DNA of 64,000 nt from positions 393,719-457,718 of the forward strand of contig CAJJDP010000053.1 in the NCBI GenBank assembly GCA_905182995.1, in the 5' to 3' direction. Both the position numbers and the translations under genes were made by a program. The notes under the pieces are model-generated. The model was not told where the DNA came from and searched no databases. It saw only the letters and a list, made by a program, of their open reading frames with translations. Position 1 is the first letter of the stretch, and the number at the start of each line of letters is the position of its first letter. Of this stretch, positions 51,296 to 62,842 are shown piece by piece. The stretch comes from Paramecium octaurelia. Its lineage: Eukaryota > Ciliophora > Oligohymenophorea > Peniculida > Parameciidae.

Positions 51296-53450
51296 TTTTT
51301 AGTTTAAATACAAAATTATAATTCTATTTTAATATATTTACATGCTGACAGCCCCAAACTATATATTTTTAAGATAAATTTCATATTAATTATTATTAGA
51401 TTTAACAACAAAAGGATTATAAAGTATAGATATTTACATTGGAATAGGAAGAGGATAGTAGGTTTAATTCTTTTGAAAAATAAGAATTTTGTTAAATTCA
51501 ATAGTCAGTTGGATGTATAAGATTAATTTTAGATATCTAATAGATGATCTCAAGTTATTGCATATGCTAGTTTATTACTACAATATCATTTCTGAAGTAA
51601 AGTAGGCTTAATTGGAAATTATCTTATAAACTGATTTATTCCTCAGATTTACTGAAAAACTCGCTACTTTTATTCATAAATAATATAAGTCTAATGTTTT
51701 GTTTTTGTGATAAAAATTTGTACATTACCTTAAAAATAATAAATTTTTGTTATACAGAAATAAAAATCTCATACTCTATGGCAAGTAAATGAGTTTTTTA
51801 TTGGAATAATGATTGGGGTTCCGTTACAATTATAATTCAAAATAATTAGTAAGCCAAGAGTCATTAAAGAAATATCAATTGATATAATTTAACAAAAATA
51901 TTAGAGTGAAGGATTATTAGGATAAAGAATTATACTCAGTGTTCCAAATATGGTTCAAGGTCGACTAAACTTCATTTTATTTCACATATACTAATATTAA
52001 TTTATTTCCGAAAATTTGAGATTGCTTTATTTATTTTAATCATAAACAGAACAATTAATAATCTATTAAACAATATAATGACATTATTTAAGTTAAGTAT
52101 TTTTTAAATAGATATTATTAAATTCTTATTCTTATAAAACCTCCAAATTCATCATCAACTATTTTGTCTCCTCCATTTAGATTTAGTTGTTCTTTTATAA
52201 ATGAGTATGAAAATAAAGCAAAAATTTAAATTACTAAAACATTATTTGTAAGCTCCAGCTTGTTTTAACCATTTGTATAAGTGATTATTTGAATTAATCT
52301 CTCTAAAGAAAATGAAGTGAGTATAAAAATGAAAGTATGCTTTTATGTAGTGTGATAAAATTATTGTGTTGAAGTAAAAACTAGACCATATATATTTAGT
52401 CATTTATTTATATTGAAAATATCAATTTATGAAAATAATCATAGAATATTCTATTGTCTTCCAAAATTAATCTTCCTCAACAAACACTATAAATTTTTTG
52501 TTTAAAAATTATATTCTCTAATACACACTGTTGAGGTTTATCAATAAAAATTTAAATAGCTTATTTAATTTAAAAAGATCCCTTCAAAATAATGCTTGAA
52601 TTGTTTAAAACTGTCAAATTACTAATTGGACCATAAAACATTTCAGAAACATTTTATTTTTCTTTTTTATTTTTTTCGATGTAAATTATAATTGATTTCA
52701 TGAGAGAATGTAACTTAAAGCGTTGATTTTGGATTTAAATCTTTATTTCAACTTCACCATTCACCTTATTGTTTATTGAAAAGTTTGATGACAAGCCACC
52801 TTGATGAAACTTTTCTATATCTAATTCAACAAGAAATTGTTAAAAGAATGAATATCTCCATACTTTGTTCTAAGAAAACAATAAATTTTATTCGTCCAAT
52901 TAAAAAAGGAAATTATTAGGTTTCGATAATTTCTACTAATATTAACATGGATATTCATATTAAAACAATGGCTATATAAAGAAAAATATTTTATTCAATT
53001 AAAATAGCTAATTTATCTTTGTTTTTTTCGTACTTAAAAGGATAATAAAATGAATAATCCTAAAGATTATAATTTTAAATTTAATGTAAAGGTCATTACA
53101 GATACTAATCTCTAATTCTAAATCATTAAAATAATTTATAATTAAAGATCTAGTTGAATTTTGTAAGGCAACTATAATGTAATATTCATGTATAGGTTAA
53201 GGTTAAACATAAATAATTATTAATTCTTAAGTTGAAAGTATATTAAGTTTTCTTTATTTTAAATAGCTAAAGTCTTTACATATTGAATAATTTTTAGTTA
53301 GCAACTGAAAATAAATAGAATAGGAGTTAATACAGATTTTTATAGATAATTGAATTCATTAATATATTAAGAAGCAAATTAGAACTGTATGTGCAAAGAA
53401 TTATACATTAATCAATTTGTTTAATACGGTACAGCTTAGTATGATTTTCG
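51296..53450 (+). pseudogene. Decayed downstream part of a large gene
   Basis: Plus-strand blocks: about 51282-51475 (contains MLTAPNYIFLRQISYQLLL); about 51503-51710 (contains LKLLHMLVYYYNIISEVKQA and LFLRFTEKLATFIHKQYKS); about 52140-52290 (contains PPFRFSCSFINEYENKAKIQ); about 52360-52705 (contains CVEVKTRPYIFSHLFILKIS); about 52755 onward (contains FIRPIKKGNYQVSIISTNIN); and a piece from ATG 53050 (NNPKDYNFKFNVKVITDTNL). They are protein-like but out of frame with one another. Together with 50504-51295 this may be one large inactivated membrane-protein gene. Confidence 0.35.
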
Positions 53451-53534
53451 AAAGTTCATCCCCTTTAGAGTTTTGACTAGACTATGCTTATCATATGTGC
53501 TGCTAATATTAGATGTATGAACATGGCAAGATGA

Positions 53535-54158
53535 AAACAAAAGAAAACTACTATCATTTAATGGCAGATAATTAAAGGAATTTCTTTAGAAGAATGTTGG
53601 GACTCAAGAAGAGCTTCTCCAAAATTTAATAGGCTGTAGTTTGATGTAGGGAAAAAAGTATATCAGAAGACGTTCTTATTCATGAAACATTCAAATGGGT
53701 TCGATTCAGAGGGCCTTACATGTTTACGAAACAAGTAACCTTTAAAATAAAACCTCTGGAAAAACCAGTAGATCAATGATATATAACTTCTTAGACGATT
53801 AATTGAACTTATCCATGAGACCTCTCTGCCTTATAAGGAGACTTAAAAGCCGGGAAGAGGTCTTAAGTAAGATGGAAAAAATATTAGTGATAAACTCAAG
53901 GAAACATTCCGATAGACGAATCTGACCATAGATCAACCGGAGAATTCCAGGACACGAATTCTTCAAGCCTTTTCAAAATGGTTGGAGGAAATGCTAGACT
54001 CATGGTAAGAACATGAAGCTTAACCATCTGATGGATCGCCTATTTGGAGAAAAGAGCAACCGGCTGGAAAAGATGGAAGAAATTTTAGACTATAATTACA
54101 TCTTAGAAGCAAAGTATTTCTGCTCGGTGCAGAATCTATTAGGGAATTATGCAGATGA
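53535..54158 (+). CDS. Unidentified ORF in a GC-rich island
   Basis: 207 codons without TGA (first in-frame ATG 53682). Several lines here are close to 40 percent GC, against about 17-25 percent around. The protein uses Arg, Glu, Pro and Trp far more than its neighbours: GISLEECWDSRRASPKFNR, TSLPYKETQKPGRGLKQDG, AFSKWLEEMLDSWQEHEAQP, SPIWRKEQPAGKDGRNFRL. It ends at TGA 54156-54158. An overlapping frame continues from 54149 to 54366 (contains IRKLVILNVTHIKKKVQKEK), so a frameshift may split one protein. No known family recognised. The base composition suggests recent arrival, a mobile element, or strong selection. Confidence 0.4.
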
Positions 54159-54367
54159 TCGTGGCCGGAATTAGGAAATTAGTTATTCTAAATGTAACTC
54201 ATATCAAAAAAAAGGTTCAAAAAGAAAAACCTAATGAACATCAATCATCATTATTATTATTATTATCCACAAAGGGAGTCTTGGAAATCAATCTTAAGGT
54301 TCAAAATGATGAAGAAGTCAAAAAATTGGTTTCTTTTAAATATTTCAATCCCATCAAAACCTCATGA
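54149..54367 (+). CDS. ORF overlapping the GC-rich ORF
   Basis: 72 codons starting MQMIVAGIRKLVILNVT with a (TTA)n-encoded Leu run and a charged C-terminal half (INLKVQNDEEVKKLVSFKYF), ending at TGA. It is probably the continuation of the preceding ORF after a frameshift rather than a separate gene. Confidence 0.3.
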   Translation: MQMIVAGIRKLVILNVTHIKKKVQKEKPNEHQSSLLLLLSTKGVLEINLKVQNDEEVKKLVSFKYFNPIKTS

Positions 54368-54559
54368 CTCTAAAGAAATGTTTATGAATCTAAACTGGAT
54401 CATCTGAATTAAAAGGATATCGATATCCCTACCATTTTGAATCTTCTCTTTAATATTGATATTATCTGCCAATGGTATTGAGTAACTAAAAAGGGTCTTT
54501 AAAGTTCATCAACCAATAGCATGTCCAAAAATACTTGAAGCCTTCAAAATAATGATTTA

Positions 54560-55000
54560 ATGCCTCCCAACATCAAACGAGAATATCTGGTCTATCCCCT
54601 GCTCTTACAAACATTGGCAGAGAGCCCCCACTCTGGATAAACAAATTGTATCTCTGCCATGAATTTTCCTCAGCCAAATTAGCTCCTATTAAGTAGGAAA
54701 TTATGCCTCAAGCAAACTTGGCTTGTAATCATTCTATTGTATGGGATTACTACAAAACTCATTCAAAAAATATCTATCAAGGCTAATATCACTTTGCCTT
54801 AAACCTATAACCTCTCTATTCATTTCTTTGCCACTTTCTAGATCTCTGGGCAACTTATTTTCTTTTGTTGCACTTAACACATCTTTTTATTAATATGCTT
54901 TCAATAAATAGATTAGATCAAACAGAAAGTATCAAAACTTTAGCTGTCAAATTCGTTTTTTTAACACTCTGTTTTTGATTTATTTGTAAACAAACTTTGA
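54560..55000 (+). CDS. Hypothetical protein fragment, 146 aa
   Basis: ATG to TGA, 147 codons including stop. It starts MPPNIKREYLVYPLLLQTLA; the middle is polar with Ser/Gln/Asn and the C-terminal half hydrophobic (KQTWLVIILLYGITTKLIQ and LIFFCCTQHIFLLICFQQ). It is part of the same relatively GC-rich region and may belong to the broken gene starting at 53535. No domain recognised. Confidence 0.3.
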
Positions 55001-55207
55001 ATTATTTCTTACTTAGATTTGGCAATTAGTAGAAAACATATTATTTTATTTAGGAATCTTCAATCTTTTCTGAGTTTAATTTTAGATTAATTAAACTTTT
55101 ATTTTTATCTATATATAAAGTAAATATCTATTATTTATAAAGAGCAAATGATGTGATAAAAGGAGGAAAAAATATTAAAGAGTTGTATTTGGATAATCAA
55201 AATTTCA

Positions 55208-56470
55208 ATGAAAGTATTGTATTTTTCTAAATTTTTCTAAATTTTTCTCTTCGAAAATTAACAAGCAGCATACAATCTCTTTGGCTAATTAGTACCTTAA
55301 TCTAAACCAGTTTTGAAATTAATTTTGGGTGAAATCGCTATTATCTCATTATGGATAAGTATTTATTGATAATTAGTTAAATCAATTATATAGCCAAATT
55401 TCAATATTAAAAGAAAAATAACATTTGGAGCTTTTTTTTTGAAGATAAAGCCGAATTTATAAGGAAGGTCTTCTCAGAATTTAGTTACCACTCCAATTAA
55501 TAGCAAAGACTCCTACTCTTACAGAAATTATCAATTATCATAGCTAAAATTTATTCTATAATTTAATAATAGTTTTAAGAACCACTGGAATTATATTTAT
55601 GGATTCTTTTCTAAAATTGTTTCATCAAATATGTAAATAAAAAAATTATGATTTAATAGTATCCTATTTTAATTGTAGGATCCTCTTTCAAATTTTAGTC
55701 AATTTGTTTAGTTTTATTTTACTGATGAATTAGCTTAAGTTTGTAGTTTAATTATCAGTCTATTTAAAATAAACTTTGTTGGTTCTAATCGGCCGCTATA
55801 TGCAAAAAGCGATTCAATATATATATCATTTATTTTCACCTTTTTAGTTAGTATTTTTTATGTTCTTTATCATACATTTTTCTACCAAACTAGCTGGATA
55901 AATATAACGATCGATCTAAATTTATTAGAGCGTGAGAACATGGCCTTAACCTTTTCCATATCCTTGAATCATATCTCCTTTACACTAAAAATGGCTGATT
56001 AAATAAATCTCAAAAATGTCACTTTTGTTAAAAATATTCATAACAAAGAAACCTTTCCGATTATGTTTAGTTATTTCGAAACTTCCTTGATCTCGTTTTT
56101 GTAGTATAATTTGCTACTCAACCCTAATAAGTTCACATTCCTTATAATTTATGTTTTTACTATTCAGGTAAAATCTCACATGTAATTCAACATATTTTAG
56201 AATAAGTCTTAACCAATCATTAATCTTTAGAGTTAGAAGAACTCTACTAAAGATTATATTACAACTTAAAGAGTTTTTAGTGAAATTTTAATCAAAAGAC
56301 CCTAAACCTTATAGATATCAATCATATAAGCACAATTCTTAAGATCTAGATTATTACTTTTATGCCAATCTTTGAGAGATGGGCATCATCTCATTAATGT
56401 TTTTATGTCGTGGGTTATGAAGTTTATGAATTAATAAAATTCTAATACATTTAGGTGTATATTTTTTTGA
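55208..56470 (+). CDS. Membrane protein of a ciliate family, nonsense codon 54
   Basis: Exon 1 is 55208-55632, a 27-nt intron 55633-55659 (GTAAATAA...TTTAATAG), exon 2 55660-56470; 412 codons with TGA 56468-56470. The phase across the intron fits exactly. The N-terminus (NLFGQLVPQSKPVLKLILGE, then IAIISLWISIY) matches the pattern of Paramecium proteins with a short cytoplasmic FG-containing start and a first TM helix. A TGA at 55367-55369 falls at codon 54, inside or just after that helix, while the frame stays open for 358 codons beyond. The middle has DPLSNFSQFVQFYFTDE, a hydrophobic stretch YISFIFTFLVSIFYVLYH, and ISLNHISFTLKMADQINLK. The last 70 residues look out of register, so the 3' end may also be shifted. 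Either an allele-level nonsense mutation or early decay. Confidence 0.55.
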
Positions 56471-56949
56471 ATATCCGTGCATGCTTGTAATTAAAATATG
56501 CAAAAAAATTTCAAGAATACGCTTTATATTTTAATAATTCTACTAATAATTAAAGCTTTTAGCATTTTCAGATAATATAGATATTGCCTTATCATATTAG
56601 TTTGATAATGAATTATCCAATAAGAATTCATGCAGTTGAAGGGACAGTGTTAGGATCTTAGACTTATTCTTTATGCTTTATCTAATGGCACTTATGATTT
56701 TATCTGAAATTTATTATTGATTGAATGATTTTTGATAATCGCTAAGCAAAATAATTTTTATTCTGAATAATACATATCCACAATTTTTCAAGCATCTGTT
56801 TGGTCGAGACCAGTTTGAATTATTTAAATCATTCTGTCCTATATTGATCCGAAATTAGACTGTACTAAATACACTTAATTCATTATCATCCTCCGAGCAG
56901 CTTTACTCAGCAGGGAAATCGGCCCCATTTTTAAACCTAACTTACTTCC

Positions 56950-57768
56950 CCCTTTGCAGTTCCTGATCTCTCAAGATGTTAATACATCCCATCCACTCAT
57001 CAAACTTTTCTTCTAATTGGATTTGGTTGGGAAGGGGTTTTACCTCCGGATGTTCAATTATGACATCATTAGAGAATTCTTTATTTCAATTTTGTACTAA
57101 AGTATTACTAAAGTTTTCAGGTATTATTCGCGGAGGACTTTAAAATTTTGATTCAATTTAATGATGACTTATTAAAGTCAATACATAAGCTTCTTTTTGG
57201 CAAATTAAACAAAGTGATGCAAACATATGCAAAAAGAGAAATAAAAGGTATTAATTGGAAATATTTCTGTAGAATGACAGATTTGCAAGTAATTAATCCT
57301 AGGTATTCTTAAACTCAAATACAAAAGTTTATTGACCTATTCTTATTGTTTAAAAAGAGCAGACTATTTCTATTTGAATGAAAGAGGGAACTGAATTAGA
57401 TCTAACTTATTTAAAGGAGAAATGGAGTTTTCGAATTTTTTACCATTTGAATTTATCAGTTTAACTTTAAAAACTGCTCTGATCCCATTTGCAGCGTGTG
57501 TATTTATAAGATTGACTAAGAAGTAACTTTTTTTAAGGACAATACAATTTTAACAAAAAGTAAGGAGATTTTAGAAAAGCCATCTCTATAATACTTAGCC
57601 TAATTAATTGAATATATAGAAATGTCAAAACCAATAGAAAAAAATAGAATTTTGAAACCTTATAAAACCAATATTAAGGCCATTATATCTAACTCAATAA
57701 AATGCTTCTTTATAAAAGTAATATTTTCAAAACATTCTCATTTAGGGAGGCGTTGGATGCATTTATGA
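56950..57768 (+). pseudogene. Decayed gene remnant with Cys pair, unidentified
   Basis: Three collinear plus-strand blocks: 56951-57151 (contains HPLIKLFFQLDLVGKGFYL and FNYDIIREFFISILYQSIT); 57124-57381 (contains LFAEDFKILIQFNDDLLKSI and YFCRMTDLQVINPRYSQTQ); and 57451-57768 (contains FNFKNCSDPICSVCIYKIDQ and LEKPSLQYLAQLIEYIEMS). The first two overlap in different frames, so at least two frameshifts are present. CxxxxCxxC could bind zinc. Family not recognised. Confidence 0.4.
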
Positions 57769-57966
57769 TTAATGAAAACAATAGAAATATATGATAGAAA
57801 TATTATTGTTCTTAAAAACAATATAACTCATTTTAATTTCTGAATGAGATAAATTAAAATAAATTAAATATATAAATATAATTAATTAGAATTTATAATA
57901 ATAGAATTCCGATTATTGAAATACGTGTGTGTGAATAAATATAAATTTGATATTAAATATTAAAAA

Positions 57967-60220
57967 ATGATGTAATAAGCTAATTTAAAGTTAAAATGTT
58001 AAGAAGATGATCATAAAGATGAGATTGATTTTATTTGTTATAATGAGTTTTGTCCAGGATTTCGATTAAATTGTTTTGATTGTTTTAAAAAGGGAACCCA
58101 TCATAACCATTTTGATGATGTTAAAAAAATGAATACTTTAATTCCATTTCTAGAAGGTAATAATAAAGAGTGCGATAATTTGATTGATGATCTTAACAAA
58201 TATATACAAAGTGTGAATCAATCATTCTCTTAATTAATAAGAGGAATCAGAAATAAATATTCATTATTAAAAGAAAGAATAGTGAATTTGAATTCTTATT
58301 AAATAAATGATTATTTGAATTCAACTGTCAAGTTAACTGAATATAAATAATCAATTTCAAAAATCATTGAAGAATAGGTTAAAAAATTAACTCATTCATT
58401 TAATAATTTATATGAATAATTATAGTTAACTTCATTTAATTATTATTAAATTGATGAGAATGACATTAAATTATCTGAAGATCTTTACAATTAAGGTAAT
58501 CTTAATATTAATTTTAGGATACAAATTATATTTGGATGATAAATATAAAGAGGCATTAGAATTATTGGACAAATCAATTTTAATAAATGGTAATAATTAG
58601 AAATCATTATTCTACAAAGGTGAAAATACTATATTATTAATAGGTGCATGTTTAAAATTTTTGAATAAATATGAGGATGCAATTACTTGGTTAGACAAAG
58701 CATTAGCTATTGATCCCAAACATGTTGATTCCTTAAGTGATAAAGGTAGATTTCATCATTTTTATATTAATAGGTGCATGTTTAAAAATGTTGAATAAAT
58801 ATGAGGATGCAATTACTTGGTTGGACAAAGCATTAGCTATTGATCCCAAACATGTTTTTTCCTTAAGTGAAAAAGGTAGATTTCATCATTTTTATATTAA
58901 TAGGCTAATGTTTAAAAATGTTGGATAAATATGAGGATGCAATTACTTGGTTAGACAAAGCATTAGCTATTGATCCCAAACATGTTTTTTCCTTAAGTGA
59001 TAAAGGTAGATTTCATCATTTTTATATTAATAGGTGCATGTTTAAAAATGTTGGATAAATATGAGGATGCAATTACTTGGTTGGACAAAGCATTAGCTAT
59101 TGATCCCAAACATGTTTTTTCCTTAAGTGATAAAGGTAGATTTCATCATTTTTATATTAATAGGTGCATGTTTAAAAATGTTGGATAAATATGAGGATGC
59201 AATTACTTGGTTGGACAAAGCATTAGCTATTGATCCCAAACATGTTTTTTCCTTAAGTGATAAAGGTAGATTTCATCATTTTTATATTAATAGGTGCATG
59301 TTTAAAAATGTTGGATAAATATGAGGATGCAATTACTTGGTTGGACAAAGCATTAGCTATTGATCCCAAACATGTTTTTTCCTTAAGTGATAAAGGTAGA
59401 TTTCATCATTTTTATATTAATAGGTGCATGTTTAAAAATGTTGGATAAATATGAGGATGCAATTACTTGGTTGGACAAAGCATTAGCTATTGATCCCAAA
59501 CATGTTTTTTCCTTAAGTGATAAAGGTAGATTTCATCATTTTTATATTAATAGGTGCATGTTTAAAAATGTTGGATAAATATGAGGATGCAATTACTTGG
59601 TTGGACAAAGCATTAGCTATTGATCCCAAACATGTTTTTTCCTTAAGTGATAAAGGTAGATTTCATCATTTTTATATTAATAGGTGCATGTTTAAAAATG
59701 TTGGATAAATATGAGGATGCAATTACTTGGTTGGACAAAGCATTAGCTATTGATCCCAAACATGTTTTTTCCTTAAGTGATAAAGGTAGATTTCATCATT
59801 TTTATATTAATAGGTGCATGTTTAAAAATGTTGGATAAATATGAGGATGCAATTACTTGGTTGGACAAAGCATTAGCTATTGATCCCAAACATGTTTTTT
59901 CCTTAAGTGATAAAGGTAGATTTCATCATTTTTATATTAATAGGAGAATGTTTAAGATAAATGAAGTAATATGATAAGTCTGAAAAAGTTCTACAATTTG
60001 CACTTTCTATTAATCCCAACCACACATTTAGTCTTGATAACCTTGGTATTTGTTAATTCCTATCAAGGAAACTGTTTACAAGATTAAGAAAAATATTAAG
60101 AAGCTCTGATATATTATGAAAGAAAATTAAAATTTAACCCAAATGATTAATGGACTAAAAATTAAAAGGGTATTCTAATTTGTTAATCTAGAATTTTGTC
60201 AACAGAAATTGAAATAATGA
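57967..60220 (+). CDS. B-box-like zinc finger protein with 13 TPRs, one exon per TPR
   Basis: 627 aa from 15 exons. Exon 1 (57967-58495, 529 nt) encodes a Cys/His cluster (KCQEDDHKDE, CYNEFCPGF, NCFDCFKKGTHHNH) and a coiled coil. Thirteen exons of exactly 102 nt follow, each encoding one 34-residue TPR: 58518-58619, ten starting at 58644 every 130 bp, 59944-60045 and 60068-60169. A 29-nt last exon ends in TGA 60218-60220. All 14 introns are phase 1 and split the Gly codon that starts each repeat; sizes are 22, 24, ten of 28, 22 and 22 nt. The second-last intron ends CAAG rather than TAG. The repeat consensus is GACLKMLDKYEDAITW then LDKALAIDPKHVFSLSDK. TPR superhelices bind peptides, so an adaptor role is inferred. 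Retaining a 28-nt intron shifts the frame into TGA. Confidence 0.93.
58644..59943 (+). repeat. Ten tandem 130-bp units: one TPR exon plus one 28-nt intron
   Basis: Period 130 bp: 102-nt exon then 28-nt intron (gtagatttca...ttaatag). Introns begin at 58746 and every 130 bp to 59916. Unit 1 is the most diverged (KFLNK, HVDSL), unit 2 has MLNK, unit 3 begins GQCLKM; units 4-10 (59034-59943) appear identical. The homogeneity of both exon and intron points to recent amplification of a single exon-intron unit. Confidence 0.97.
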
Positions 60221-60276
60221 ATAAACAAATAATATCATAATAAGAAAATAAAATTATTATAATTATCAAAGGATTT

Positions 60277-61223
60277 TCAATCAAGATATTTTTCTATAAA
60301 TTATGATATTTATAGTAATTTCATTTCGCAAACCTTATCGCACCTTTACTCCTTGTTATGTTTTGTCTAAATCTAAATTATTTAAAAAATATACTTGTAT
60401 TTATGTTAATTCTTTTATTACTATCTGCATTTAATATTACCCTATTTATCATATATTACATTCATTTATAAAAAAAAGAATGGTCTTTAATTTTATAAAT
60501 AATTTTGAAATAAAATTGGCTTCATTTATTAGATATCTTAGAAATTCAATAAAAAATGTTCTTCAATTTAATAACTTTCCTTTGATATAAAAATTAGATC
60601 ATTTTTATTTAGGAAGTTTTAGGCATAAAATTTATTCAGGATAATTAATTATTTAAAAATCCTTTTTTTATCTATTATCAAACAAAAACAACCAAAATTT
60701 TTGTAAAATAAAATAGATGATTTTATTGCAGTATTATAAAACTCTGTAAATAACCTATTATTTTCAGCTTTTTGTTTCAAATATTTGCACTTTTTAACAT
60801 TTTCCTAAATGAGTTGCAAATGCAATGTTAGTAAAACTTCTGAAACATCAATTAAAGAATTTTATTTGTTCATCATTCTGATTTTACACTTGATAACCTT
60901 TCTAGCTCTTCCTCTATATTATTGTAGAAATAAAAGTCATTCATAACTTTAAATTTTCCTTTGTAACATTCTAATTCAAATATTAACAATCACACGTTAT
61001 TGTCTGTATCTTAATTTTTATTCAATCTTTCTTACTCATAAATAACTTTCATGTTCTCTTAAGTGTTGAGGGTTTCATCACAACTCATTCCTAAATTCCT
61101 AGCATATCTGCAATGATCTAAACAAATAGCCCCTATTTTCCCCTACCTACTAGATCTTAAAATCCTATTCCTATTTGAATCTATTTATCTAAATATTTTT
61201 TCAACCTTTTCGCTAAAACAATC
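60277..61223 (-). pseudogene. Nearly intact unidentified gene with one stop and one frameshift
   Basis: Minus strand. 61223-60993 is open (contains CFSEKVEKIFRQIDSNRNR and ICLDHCRYARNLGMSCDETL), then TGA at 60992-60990, then 38 open codons (contains FELECYKGKFKVMNDFYFYN) to a TGA at 60875-60873. One base away, ATG 60876 opens 199 codons to TGA 60279-60277 (starts MMNKQNSLIDVSEVLLTLHL; contains KKCKYLKQKAENNRLFTEFY). The pieces are continuous in sense, so one nonsense and one single-base shift separate it from an open gene of over 300 codons. An N-terminus above 61223 is possible. No family assigned; Cys/His spacing in the first block is loosely B-box-like. Confidence 0.45.
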
Positions 61224-61518
61224 TCAGCGCTCATTTATTTTCTGTTCACCTTACTTATAATTATAATTTCTCCTTATTTTTGTATTTTAGGTTCAGAATC
61301 TATTCAGTATTAAGTAAATTTCATGGCCTAAAGTAGACCAAACAATCAGAGCATAATTATTAATTATTAAAAAACGATGCTAACTTTAACTCTACTTTAA
61401 TTTCCGCCTGAGCATTCAAGATGAATTAACAATAACTCTAGCACTTTTGAGATGAAAAAATGCTTATGATTGGACAAGTCAACAACAAGGAATAAGAGAC
61501 ATTTTTCATCAGGTCTGA

Positions 61519-62187
61519 TAGTTCTATATCAATACAAGTACATAATAAAATCATTTGAATTCTAATTAATCAGAAATATTTTGCACTTTAGATAAAATAA
61601 ACAGATAGTATTAATCAGAAGGATCCTTATTTGAAAAAGTGATTAGAGAATAGAGGCTGATCCAAGTATAGAGAAAGAGGAAAACAATCATCCTAATAGA
61701 AAAAAGTTTAATTTGTTTAGAATTAGCAAATTACTAATAGAGCTAATCAATTTTAAGGTGTATAAGCTAACATCCAACTCAATATAATGTTAATATGAAT
61801 GAACACTTTAAAAGACTAAGCATAAATTCAGCACCATTTGTCAATAAACTTAAATCGAAAAATTAAAATACTATTTTGGATGCCAATAACTTATAATTTA
61901 GAATTAATATCATAAAATCATAAGAGAATACAACTTTGAGATATTAATTGTAGTACTCTGAGATTAAAATTATGATTTAATCAAGTAGCAAGAAAAATAT
62001 AGCCAACTAATAAAATCAATTGAATAGAAGTTATAAACATTAAAAATAATCTAAATTATAGAGGGTGTTCATATATAGAAAATTTCCCTTTTCTGAAGTT
62101 TTATCAAAATATTATATAAGAATTATTAAACCACCTTAAATAAATTAAAGATTCGAATATTAAAGTAACTTCACTTTATAAAACTGA
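61519..62187 (+). CDS. Hypothetical Gln/Asn/Lys-rich ORF, 222 codons
   Basis: TGA-free plus-strand frame ending at TGA 62185-62187, starting after TGA 61516-61518; the first clear in-frame ATG comes late (MNEHFKRLSINSAPF). It contains SLFEKVIREQRLIQVQRKRK, NKLKSKNQNTILDANNLQFR and IMIQSSSKKNIANQQNQLN. Another frame over 61640-61795 reads as well, so this may be a broken low-complexity gene. No family recognised. Confidence 0.3.
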
Positions 62188-62509
62188 TATCACATATAAT
62201 TCATCATTTTTGTTGTTTCAAATAGTAAACTACATTAAATTCATATTAATTAGAGGTTGAAAAATTAAGAAATTTTAGAAATGATGCTGTAGTTTGAGTT
62301 TTACATAAGATTTAGAAAGATTTTAGAAAGATATGGCAAGAAAATATGTTAAGTTACTTTGAGAAAATCGTTTTTGATATCCTCAGCGTAAAAGAGAAGA
62401 AGAATATATAAATTATGCACACATCGGATTGCATAATGCGCTGCTCTGCAATTGAGCAAATTGAGAACCCTTTTAGTGGTATTATATCAAGGTGTTAGTG
62501 CTAGCAATC

Positions 62510-62842
62510 ATGGATGATAACAGTGAAAAAATTAATCCACCATATATCGAATAATCATATGACCGTAAGCTTAGAGCTATAGCTAGATTGAGAGAAACTT
62601 CAAAGACTTGCTACACTATTGAGATATGTTATTTTCTAACTAATACTTGATTTAAGGTTTTGATCTGCCTTATGATTTTTTTAATGATATCAATTATGTA
62701 GGTGCTTATCTAGGGTATTTTGTATGCGAATAAAGTATAAGAATTCTTTTTTTAGTCGTGTTTAAAATTTAGTTTCGAAACAAACGTGCTAAACGCCAAT
62801 AATGAAGCAATGATATGGTATATCAAACAAACCGAGTAGTGA
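62510..62842 (+). pseudogene. Relic with hydrophobic segment, one internal TGA
   Basis: ATG 62510 opens 46 codons (contains EKINPPYIEQSYDRKLRAIA) to TGA 62648-62650. The same frame stays open 63 more codons (contains VLICLMIFLMISIMQVLIQG and NVLNANNEAMIWYIKQTEQ) to TGA 62840-62842. The hydrophobic run could be a TM helix. Family not recognised. Confidence 0.3.

Noticed and set aside
58644-59943. CRISPR-like array of regular repeats
   Set aside because: The units are 130 bp, contiguous, coding and without variable spacers; this is a TPR exon-intron array in a eukaryote.
58737-59974. Eight overlapping 63-65 aa ORFs, repeated
   Set aside because: They are standard-code readings that run through the 28-nt introns of the TPR gene; with introns removed and TAA/TAG read as Gln they form one protein.
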